Source of the DNA: Chloroflexota bacterium
GTDB taxonomy: Bacteria > Cyanobacteriota > Vampirovibrionia > Obscuribacterales > Obscuribacteraceae
Assembly: GCA_005240105.1 (NCBI GenBank)
Contig: SBAT01000347.1
Coordinates: 1-21,003 of the forward strand
DNA length: 21,003 nt
Reading direction: 5' to 3'
A program made the position numbers and the translations under genes. The notes under the pieces are model-generated. The model saw nothing but the letters and a program-made list of their open reading frames with translations. It was not told the DNA's origin and searched no databases. Each line of letters starts with the position of its first letter. Position 1 is the first letter of the stretch. Below are positions 15,205 through 21,003 of this stretch, piece after piece.

Positions 15205-15772
15205 GTGATGAATCCTCGAGAGGGTAGGTAAAAACGGTCAAGTCTTCTATTCGACTGGTGATAGTCGGATGCTGAAGAAATAAGTTGTGTTTGGCCAATT
15301 GTGCTAATTCAGTAGCTTTGTCTAAAAGCCAGATCACCAGCCTGTCCGGTATGCGTATGGTGAAGGGGAAGGTAACCAGGTTGAATATGACAAATGGCAT
15401 TACGTACCAGTACGGTATGTGTAGCCCAAAGAGCAACCACGCTGATCCGCCCCACATAAGAGCTGCTTGCGTTGCCACCAAAGGAAAAACAAGTAGCTGC
15501 GGCGGGAAAAGGCGCAGAATCGCAATGTACTTGTTCAACGCGATAATGGAGACCAGTTGCAACCGCAAGGCAATGTGCTCGGCAGTGGTTACGGTTGTTG
15601 TGGCGTTGGCGTATTCGATTGCTGAGTGAAGGTCGTGCGCAGCACGATCCAGAGCATCCGATGCAAGCCAGAGCACAAGTTGGTCGTCGGTGGTTTCGCG
15701 GATGCAGGTATCTGCAGCAGTAACTTCCGTGAGTGCCTCACGAAGGATTTTGTTGGTTTGTTTCATGGTCAT
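15170..15772 (-). CDS. Unrecognised protein with two central membrane segments
   Basis: 200 aa from ATG 15772, or 198 aa from ATG 15766, which is better spaced (9 bases) from the GAGG ribosome site. N-terminal helical part (about 1-88, alanine- and leucine-rich, no signal peptide), two membrane spans at about 92-117 and 120-138 joined by a very short turn, then a C-terminal helical soluble tail rich in serine and aspartate at the end. Both ends are probably cytoplasmic. It lies 28 bases after the TPM-like gene and overlaps the next gene, indicating one transcript. Function unknown. Confidence 0.7.
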   Translation of the reverse strand: MTMKQTNKILREALTEVTAADTCIRETTDDQLVLWLASDALDRAAHDLHSAIEYANATTTVTTAEHIALRLQLVSIIALNKYIAILRLFPPQLLVFPLVATQAALMWGGSAWLLFGLHIPYWYVMPFVIFNLVTFPFTIRIPDRLVIWLLDKATELAQLAKHNLFLQHPTITSRIEDLTVFTYPLEDSSHDQFNSSSDRH

Positions 15773-15800
15773 GGACCTCGAACAAAGTCCGACCGCGTCA

Positions 15801-16544
15801 CTAGCGTGGACGGCGGACGGATAGGAGTATCAAAAGTTCTAGCCCTACAATCACGCTTATTACGACAAACGCGAAGTCTCTAATCTGCGTAAACCAATTG
15901 CTGCCTGGATTGTTCTGCTCAACCGGCGACTGATCTTTGGAAGCTCTATTGGACGCGGTTCTTTCTGCGTTAGCGTTAGCTTTTGATGCACCCGCCTGTG
16001 CGCAGGTCTCATTAGCCAGAGTGACGTAGTTGATGAAGGCATAGAGATATGGCTTGTTGTCCAGATATTGTCTGGTTGCCTTGCCAAACTGAGTCTCGTT
16101 GTTGGCGTCTTTGGCATTCCAGAAACTGTACTTTTCGGGCATTTTGTAATTAGCCAAGACACAGTAGGCTGGTCCGGGAGCACCAAGATTTTTGAAGAGC
16201 GTAAACACTGCGCGGCTATTGCTTGGCAGTTGGTTGCGTGTCCAGCGTTCAACCAACAGGTTTGAATAGCCGGACATGGCGTCTGCGCCCGTATCTGTGG
16301 AGCAGCTAATGGAAAAGTACAAGTTGATTTCGTACTTGCTGGATAGTCGATCAAGATCGGTTTCTAGTTCGCTGACTTGTTGTTGTGTCAGTCCATATTC
16401 TTCGGCAGGGCCGCAGATGTACAGGTGTTGGTCTTTGGAAAACCAGGGGAGATACCAGGGAATGTCGCCTTCGGCTGCCAGCGCTGTGCCGAAAAGGGCC
16501 GAGCATATTAGTGCGACAAGAAAAGTTGCTACGTTTCGTTTCAT
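15801..16544 (-). CDS. TPM-like (YgcG/Psb32-type) secreted protein with C-terminal anchor
   Basis: 247 aa. Signal peptide 1-23 (T-A-L-A-A cleavage). The next part, L-T-Q-Q-Q-V-S-E-L-E-T-D-L-D-R-L, then E-I-N-L-Y-F-S-I, a helix with N-L-L-V-E-R-W, and R-A-V-F-T-L-F, follows the order of a TPM domain: helix, strand, helix before a W, strand. A linker rich in Ala, Asn and Ser leads to a membrane span at about 225-243 and a short R-R-P-R tail. Four cysteines lie in the exported part. TPM proteins act in membrane protein turnover or photosystem repair in other organisms; the match is by pattern and moderate. ATG 16544 has GGAGG 7 bases upstream. First gene of the five-gene minus operon. Confidence 0.6.
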   Translation of the reverse strand: MKRNVATFLVALICSALFGTALAAEGDIPWYLPWFSKDQHLYICGPAEEYGLTQQQVSELETDLDRLSSKYEINLYFSISCSTDTGADAMSGYSNLLVERWTRNQLPSNSRAVFTLFKNLGAPGPAYCVLANYKMPEKYSFWNAKDANNETQFGKATRQYLDNKPYLYAFINYVTLANETCAQAGASKANANAERTASNRASKDQSPVEQNNPGSNWFTQIRDFAFVVISVIVGLELLILLSVRRPR

Positions 16545-17009
16545 CGGAGTACCTCCGTACTGTGTTGAGGGAATTTAGTAAGTGCAAAGCCTGGCGGCTA
16601 AATTGCCGTCAGTAATGGGTGAATGTGAGACCAGTGCGGTTAGTTGTCTTTTAAAGCCTTTAATTGAAAATCAATTTGATATGTATGTGAGTTTCACCTT
16701 ATCTATAACTACAAGGCCAAATAAACTTGCTTAGTGGGGCTTTCCACATCTCTCTGCAGAAGGATTGCCTAGCGCGGCTTGCATAGGATTGGCTGATCGA
16801 TAGCTCATGATCCCCACCCTGCGGTCGATTGCGTTAACTGCGTCATCTAGGAAGTGTGCGTCTGCTGGGCTTCTTATAAAAAATTGCATTGATATTAAAT
16901 GGGAAATTAAGCGAAGGTATTCGTATAACACGTAGAAATCTAATTGGTCTCATTTCAAAGAAATTCGCTGCAAAGCAAAGCTAGTACATAGTTCTCAAAA
17001 GTTGTTTTA
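16545..17009. other. Long intergenic stretch without a supportable gene
   Basis: Separates the divergent minus operon and the glutamate synthase-family gene. A 66-codon minus-strand frame at 16931-16731 has no ribosome site or recognisable sequence. A TATAAC at 16924-16929 could be a -10 box for the plus strand, without a convincing -35. The AT-rich part at 16650-16735 may hold the promoter of the minus operon. Confidence 0.4.
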
Positions 17010-17049
17010 GGTCTGGATGGTCCACGGGGGCGCCAGGCCTTTTTTCTTT
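17010..17049 (+). terminator. Terminator-like hairpin just upstream of the glutamate synthase-family gene
   Basis: GGTCTGG (17010-17016) pairs with CCAGGCC (17033-17039, one G-T pair), with a small inner stem GTCC/GGGC, followed at once by T6 and CTTT. It points along the plus strand and ends about 45 bases before ATG 17095, so it would end an upstream small RNA or act as a leader attenuator. No known riboswitch consensus was recognised. Confidence 0.55.
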
Positions 17050-17094
17050 CCCGTTTTCAAACGATTGCGAGTTCGCGATCGCTGAGGAGGCTTT

Positions 17095-18831
17095 ATGTTT
17101 CCGGTAGATTTATTGCACCTTCATCCAGTTTGGTACGGTGCGCTCACACTTGGTTTGGTTGCAGGTTATGACCTTGTTCAGAGAAACCACACAATTTGGG
17201 CGAACTTTCCACTTCTCGGTCGTCTTCGTTTCTTTCTTGAAATGCTTGGCCCGGAATTGAGGCAGTATCTCTACATGGGTGACCGTGAAGAGACGCCTTT
17301 TGACCGCGTAGTCAGGTCGTTCGTCTATGCCACTGCCAAAGGGCAAAACAACAAAATTGGCTTTGGCACTCAGCGACGCTACACAACGCCGGGAGAAGTG
17401 CATTTTTTGCACAAAACATTCCCAATTCCTGAATCGCGCATGGCAAAGTCCTTCACTCCGCTCGTGATCGGACCAAAGCGGCGCAACCCGTATTTTTGTA
17501 CTGGGCGAATTGGCATTGCCGATATGAGTTTTGGTGCAATTTCACGTGAAGCGGTATTGGCCTTCCGCAAGGGAGCAACATTAGCCGGTATTCACATGTG
17601 TACTGGTGAAGGTGGGCTGACTGACTATCACTTGGATGAAGATGGACTTGTCTTTGCAGAAATTGGTCCGGCCAAGTTTGGCTATCGAACTATCGATGGT
17701 GAATTGGATATGGATAAGGTTCGAAAAGTGGCAGCACTCAAGCAAGTGGTAGCTTTTCACTTGAAGTTATCCCAAGGAGCTAAACCGGGAGCCGGAGGGA
17801 TGCTGCCTAAGGAGAAACTCACGGAGGAAATTGCCAAAATCCGCGGTGTTCCCATGGGCGAAGATTGTATTTCGCCCAGTGCCTGGGAGGAGTTTTCGGA
17901 CATTGTCAGCTTGTGTGAAACCTTGTCCATGCTTCAGGAGGAAACAGGCAAGCCTGTCGGGATTAAGCTCGCTGTTGGTGACAAATATGATATCCAGTTG
18001 CTGGCTCTGTATATGCAAATGACAGGAAAGGGACCAGACTACATCATCCTCGACGGTGGTGAAGGTGGAACCGGTGCTGCGCCAGTGATGCTTGCAGATC
18101 ATGTGGGCATGTCAATTGAGCACGCACTGCCTATGGTGGATAACATCTTCCGCAAGCTTGGTATCAGGGACGACGTCGTTCTTATTTCATCTGGAAAAGT
18201 GGCGACGCCGGCTGATGTTGCCAGACATCTGGCTCTGGGTGCTGACATAGTGCACATTGCTCGTGCATTCATGCTTTCCATCGGTTGTATTATGGCCCTC
18301 AAATGCCATACCAACCATTGTCCAACCGGCATTGCCACGCAAAATAAGTGGTTGCGTCGAGGACTTGATCCGGAGCGCAAAGGCATTCGTGCTTACAACT
18401 ATGCCAATGGCTTAGCTAAGGAATTGCGTCAGTTGATGGCCATATGCGGAGTGACGGAAACATGGCAATGGAATCGTTCGAAGCTGCTGATGGTCACAGA
18501 GCCAGGAGTGGTGCGACCATTTGATAGCAAGCACCTCTTTCCATATCCGATTGGTAGAGGAGGGCCGCGGAATCCAGTTACGATTCACAACCTCGAAGAG
18601 TATCGAGCGAAGTGGAAGATTGCGGATACGCCGGTTATACCGACACAAGTGGAACTCGAGGAACGCTTGGAGCAATTGTTGGCTAAAGAAGCGCAGTTGA
18701 CAGCGGTGGACAACTTGAAGAGGTTGGCTGCCGATGCGATGATGCTGGCGGACAAGGCTGACATTATCCAGGTGCCTGGTGACGGTGATGATGAACCGCC
18801 GGATATCGATCTGTTGGGGCAGATTGCGTAG
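17095..18831 (+). CDS. FMN-binding glutamate synthase-family protein (YerD-like)
   Basis: 578 aa, complete. Ribosome site GAGGAGG about 5 bases before ATG. The N-terminal part (G-P-E-L-R-Q-Y, P-F-D-R, I-G-F-G-T-Q) is typical of the stand-alone glutamate synthase domain-2 proteins such as YerD, which lack the glutamine amidotransferase domain of GltB. FMN barrel features: A-D-M-S-F-G-A-I-S, K-L-S-Q-G-A-K-P-G-A-G-G, I-K-L-A-V-G, D-G-G-E-G-G-T-G-A-A-P (320-330) and S-S-G-K-V-A-T-P-A-D. Cysteines C398-x5-C404-x4-C409 match the 3Fe-4S cluster ligands. The family is expected to handle ammonia- or ferredoxin-linked glutamate chemistry, but its members are poorly characterised. It stands alone; the acidic C-terminal tail of about 70 residues is extra. 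Confidence 0.93.
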   Translation: MFPVDLLHLHPVWYGALTLGLVAGYDLVQRNHTIWANFPLLGRLRFFLEMLGPELRQYLYMGDREETPFDRVVRSFVYATAKGQNNKIGFGTQRRYTTPGEVHFLHKTFPIPESRMAKSFTPLVIGPKRRNPYFCTGRIGIADMSFGAISREAVLAFRKGATLAGIHMCTGEGGLTDYHLDEDGLVFAEIGPAKFGYRTIDGELDMDKVRKVAALKQVVAFHLKLSQGAKPGAGGMLPKEKLTEEIAKIRGVPMGEDCISPSAWEEFSDIVSLCETLSMLQEETGKPVGIKLAVGDKYDIQLLALYMQMTGKGPDYIILDGGEGGTGAAPVMLADHVGMSIEHALPMVDNIFRKLGIRDDVVLISSGKVATPADVARHLALGADIVHIARAFMLSIGCIMALKCHTNHCPTGIATQNKWLRRGLDPERKGIRAYNYANGLAKELRQLMAICGVTETWQWNRSKLLMVTEPGVVRPFDSKHLFPYPIGRGGPRNPVTIHNLEEYRAKWKIADTPVIPTQVELEERLEQLLAKEAQLTAVDNLKRLAADAMMLADKADIIQVPGDGDDEPPDIDLLGQIA

Positions 18832-18837
18832 GTGCCT

Positions 18838-18961
18838 GTTTTGTCATTCCGAAGGAGCTTAGCGACTGAGGAATCTGCCGTGGGTGATCGACGTCTGTCT
18901 TGAAAAAGACGAGCGTCGTGACCTTGCGGTAGATTCCTCGCTTCGCTCAGAATGACAAAAC
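18838..18961. repeat. Large imperfect palindrome (non-coding repeat element)
   Basis: Left arm 18838-18880 and right arm 18927-18961 share inverted ends: GTTTTGTCATT against AATGACAAAAC (11 bp exact) and GAGGAATCTGCCG against CGGTAGATTCCTC (one mismatch). The middle also folds (GTCTT/AAGAC around GAAA, with GACG/CGTC outside). Sequences of the type TCATTC...GAGGAATCT are dispersed repeats in many bacterial genomes. It may also end transcription of the upstream gene. Confidence 0.65.
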
Positions 18962-19079
18962 AAAAAAGGTCAGAGTGACAAACAGAAAGTGCTCATTCGG
19001 GTGTAGTCCAATCTCTTCGATTTTGATCGCTTTTTTTGTTCTGGGAAGTACTACAAGAAATAGTAGGAATTTGAAATTA

Positions 19080-19112
19080 AAGAGGCACCAGAATTTTGTT
19101 CTGGTGCCTCTT
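19080..19112. terminator. Terminator, perfect 14-bp stem
   Basis: AAGAGGCACCAGAA (19080-19093) pairs exactly with TTCTGGTGCCTCTT (19099-19112) around TTTTG. Its place 40 bases after the minus-strand secreted-protein gene, with TTTAATTT following on that strand, indicates termination of that gene; it may work from both sides. Confidence 0.75.
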
Positions 19113-19152
19113 GCTCAGCAGGGCAGACTTGAAACGTCGGCAGTTCCTCAGG

Positions 19153-19824
19153 CTACTCTTCGTTCTTTTCTTCGCTATCAAGGAAATCAGCGACGTCCAG
19201 CACAAGTACTGTCGTCAGATATCCCTTGAAGTCTTTCGAAAATTTGCCAACTGGCTCATTGAGCTTAATCGGCGCATCTTGATAGACCACGAGCAGTGCC
19301 TTGCCTGACACGTATTTGATCAGTGGTTTGGCTGCACCTGGTGTGGTGTCGCTTAGCTGATTACCCAGCTCTATCATCTTGTTGGTCCGTTCGGTGTGTG
19401 TTTTTAGAGCAAGCCGCTCGCCACGCAAAGCGTCTAGCTTGCTCGTGGCTTCGCCGGCGGCATCGTAGCAATACTGGCTGAGAGTCGGATAGTCCGGTCT
19501 AGCTGTATCGCGGAGTTGCACGATAGCTGTGAACGCGCCATCGAAGCCGTCTTCGGCCGCCGTGAGTTTTCCCTGATAGGTCAGGTTTGACTCACTCATT
19601 GTGGACAGCGATCGTTTGATGAATTCTGGATAGAGGGTTTTCCAAAATCCAAAAAATTCACGGACGCTTTTCTGGGCTGACTCTCTTGCCTTTTCTTCGC
19701 AGCTGTCTGCGATTGGATTTGGTTTTATTCGCTGTGCCGGTCCGTCGGCTGGGCAGGCAATGGCGTTGGTCACAGAAAGAGCAAGTATTGCAGCGATTGA
19801 CATGACGAGTTTAGAAATTCTCAT
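19153..19824 (-). CDS. Secreted protein of unknown function
   Basis: 223 aa from ATG 19824 (M-R-I-S-K-L-V-M), chosen because a signal peptide starts there (cleavage after N-A-I-A, residue 23) and GGAG lies about 9 bases upstream; a frame reaching 19896 would bury the signal. The mature part is helical and charged, with cysteines C24, C42 and C119 (two may pair). Segments R-E-F-F-G-F-W-K-T-L-Y-P and G-E-A-T-S-K-L-D-A-L-R-G-E-R-L-A-L suggest a helical bundle. The acidic C-terminus ends in D-S-E-E-K-N-E-E. No family is recognised. The C-terminal part (K-A-L-L-V-V-Y, L-T-T-V-L-V-L-D-V-A-D-F) has two strand-like segments. Confidence 0.7.
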   Translation of the reverse strand: MRISKLVMSIAAILALSVTNAIACPADGPAQRIKPNPIADSCEEKARESAQKSVREFFGFWKTLYPEFIKRSLSTMSESNLTYQGKLTAAEDGFDGAFTAIVQLRDTARPDYPTLSQYCYDAAGEATSKLDALRGERLALKTHTERTNKMIELGNQLSDTTPGAAKPLIKYVSGKALLVVYQDAPIKLNEPVGKFSKDFKGYLTTVLVLDVADFLDSEEKNEE

Positions 19825-19883
19825 TGGACTGGACTCCTGGATAGTTTGGTGCGTAGAGTAATGTGATCTGATCTGAAGGCAGT

Positions 19884-19919
19884 GACCCTCCGACAAGACA
19901 TTTAGCTCATCGGAGGGTC
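19884..19919. terminator. Hairpin between two minus-strand genes
   Basis: GACCCTCCGA (19884-19893) pairs exactly with TCGGAGGGTC (19910-19919) around a 16-base loop. There is no T run on either side, so it may be a weak terminator or RNA-stability hairpin between 19940 and 19824. Confidence 0.45.
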
Positions 19920-19939
19920 GTCTTAAACGGGGTCTTAGG

Positions 19940-20695
19940 CTACTCAGATTTGGATAGTTCTGAGTAGATGCGGATGAGCTTGTTGTCGTCTATGGTCTGA
20001 TACCATTGTTTGATCAGCCGCATCTCTGACTGTGCTTCTTCGGTGCCAGTTTGTTTGTAGACACGGTAGAGTTCGCCCAGAACGTCTGCCAGGGCTTGTT
20101 CTACGTCTTTGCTGTTTCCACTTTGACGTTCGGTCTCGCACAGCTGCCCAGCTTTTCGCAAATACGCAATTTGTTCAGTGAGATTGCTTTTTGCTCCGTG
20201 CACCCGCGAGATTGTAATGTATACATCGACGATGGAAGAAATGGAACGCAGCGGATATCGTTGTGGAGTCTCCGGCAGATTACTCATAAGGATCTCTGCC
20301 ATTTCAATGGCTGCATCGTGTTGCCCCAACTTGTTGAGCTTTTCAATGATGCTAGTTGAGGTCATCAGAGACGAATTGTCTGTTGCCTCCGTCCGATAGC
20401 TCAGCAGAAACTTCAGTTTGAGTAGTTCTGTCACTTGGTTGGCATCGGTGGTGCCCTCATATATTGCAGCCAAGTACCCTAAAGATTGCCTCAGGTGCAG
20501 GTAATTGATGACGTTTGGATGTTTGTATGAGCTGAAATAGTTATCGCAGACCGGTTCTGTCGGTCTGTGCTGAATGTGAGGACCCATCTCTTTGGAAAAC
20601 TGTTTGAAAGCTCTTGTAAGCGATGTTCTGAGCTTGGCGAATGCCTTTTGCTGAGCTTCAAGTTCGAGTGATTGTTCTTCTGGGGGTGTGTTCAT
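19940..20695 (-). CDS. Helical TPR-like cytoplasmic protein
   Basis: 251 aa, no signal peptide. After a charged N-terminal helix (E-L-E-A-Q-Q-K-A-F-A-K-L-R) the protein is helical throughout. TPR-like pairs appear at about 110-140 (I-I-E-K-L-N-K-L-G-Q-H-D-A-A-I-E-M-A-E) and 170-215 (L-R-K-A-G-Q-L-C-E and L-G-E-L-Y-R-V-Y-K-Q-T-G). This TPR type is unlike that of the region 1 proteins and lacks a methyltransferase-like domain. The ATG has AGGAG about 10 bases upstream. It follows the helix-turn-helix gene by 46 bases, so the two may share a transcript. Role unknown; likely a protein-interaction scaffold. Confidence 0.7.
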   Translation of the reverse strand: MNTPPEEQSLELEAQQKAFAKLRTSLTRAFKQFSKEMGPHIQHRPTEPVCDNYFSSYKHPNVINYLHLRQSLGYLAAIYEGTTDANQVTELLKLKFLLSYRTEATDNSSLMTSTSIIEKLNKLGQHDAAIEMAEILMSNLPETPQRYPLRSISSIVDVYITISRVHGAKSNLTEQIAYLRKAGQLCETERQSGNSKDVEQALADVLGELYRVYKQTGTEEAQSEMRLIKQWYQTIDDNKLIRIYSELSKSE

Positions 20696-20741
20696 CTGAA
20701 ATATTCTCCTATTGAAGATCAGTTGGATCCTCGATTGTTGT

Positions 20742-21003
20742 CTAGTAGCCCATGTCGAGTTCTTGCGCTTGATCTACCAACTCATTCAGAGCAGCGTGGC
20801 GTTCGAGCTGTCTTTGTTTCCGATAGGTCAGTAGGTCTTCGAAGCGCACTCGCCTATCCTCGCCGACTAAGGTGAAGGGGATTTTCCCCTGATCAAGCAG
20901 ACCGGCAAAGTATGTGGGCGAAACATTCAGCACATCGGCAGCATCGGTGATGACGATTTGCATGCCTCCGTAGATGATTTGCATTGCCTGCTCCGGTGTC
21001 TCG
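20742..21003 (-). CDS. Excisionase-type helix-turn-helix protein, antitoxin-like, 5' end outside window
   Basis: The frame stays open from ATG 20984 to the right edge (codons GAG ACA CCG GAG CAG GCA precede it), so the gene is partial and its start is not visible. The sequence I-T-D-A-A-D-V-L-N-V-S-P-T-Y-F, then L-L-D-Q-G-K-I-P-F, D-R-R-V-R-F-E-D-L-L-T-Y and a charged tail A-A-L-N-E-L-V, is typical of the MerR/excisionase-like DNA-binding domain in antitoxins that usually precede a PIN-domain toxin. No PIN toxin follows; the next gene is the TPR-like protein. DNA binding is well supported by the motif; the antitoxin role is only by resemblance. Confidence 0.75.
   Translation of the reverse strand, partial: ETPEQAMQIIYGGMQIVITDAADVLNVSPTYFAGLLDQGKIPFTLVGEDRRVRFEDLLTYRKQRQLERHAALNELVDQAQELDMGY

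Noticed and set aside
16731..16931. 66-codon minus-strand frame in the long intergenic gap
   Set aside because: No ribosome site, no recognisable sequence, and a composition consistent with chance.
16930..17094. Glutamine riboswitch (glnA RNA type) upstream of the glutamate synthase-family gene
   Set aside because: The conserved glnA motif bases were not found; only a terminator-like hairpin is visible.
19825..19896. N-terminal extension of the secreted protein
   Set aside because: It would place 24 residues before a clear signal peptide; the ATG at 19824 has its own ribosome site.

Overview
The window is about 21 kb of bacterial chromosome with moderate GC, closely packed genes and long runs of genes on each strand. 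The mix of TPR proteins with exported or membrane-anchored N-termini, HTTM (vitamin K gamma-carboxylase-like) membrane proteins, a YerD-type glutamate synthase-like protein and many unrecognised membrane or secreted proteins resembles the Obscuribacterales/Melainabacteria (Vampirovibrionia) type of genome. That placement is an impression, not a test. No rRNA, tRNA, CRISPR array, transposase or phage gene was seen.

Region 1 (1-12704) is the notable part: a multigene-family island. Its basic module is a small protein of about 180 aa with one membrane anchor, followed by an HTTM protein whose ATG overlaps the small gene's stop as ATGA. The module occurs four times: 2118-3679 (+), 9043-7626 (-), 9121-10937 (+) and 10957-12704 (+). 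With it are three proteins that carry TPR repeats and end in a methyltransferase-like domain with a G-A-G-T-G-Y-W loop: 470-2143 (+), 7650-6205 (-) and 6185-3681 (-). The last also has an N-terminal domain that looks like a copper type II (PHM-like) monooxygenase. The small protein and the shorter TPR/methyltransferase-like protein of the minus-strand set are each cut by one in-frame stop codon (TAA, TAG), with homologous sequence continuing in the same frame, so they are decaying or recoded. A divergent intergenic stretch at 9044-9120 carries a good promoter for the plus-strand genes. A partial zinc-peptidase-like gene lies at the left edge.

Region 2 (12705-13263) holds one small coiled-coil protein with three 18-residue repeats, its own promoter and leader hairpin, and a perfect 13-bp bidirectional terminator. 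Region 3 (16544-13284, minus strand) is a tight five-gene operon: a TPM-like secreted and anchored protein, two membrane proteins, a small metal-type cupin and an unrecognised soluble protein. Region 4 (16545-18961) has a 550-bp gap ending in a terminator-like hairpin just before a complete FMN/3Fe-4S glutamate synthase-family gene, which is followed by a large imperfect palindromic repeat. Region 5 (19080-21003, minus strand) holds a secreted protein, a helical TPR-like protein and a partial helix-turn-helix, antitoxin-like gene at the right edge.

Working idea (inference): region 1 encodes an envelope-located, oxygen-dependent modification system. HTTM proteins (related to the vitamin K epoxidase/carboxylase core) work with a dedicated small anchored partner, and TPR scaffolds bring in a copper hydroxylase-like domain and a methyltransferase-fold domain. 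No substrate is visible in the window.
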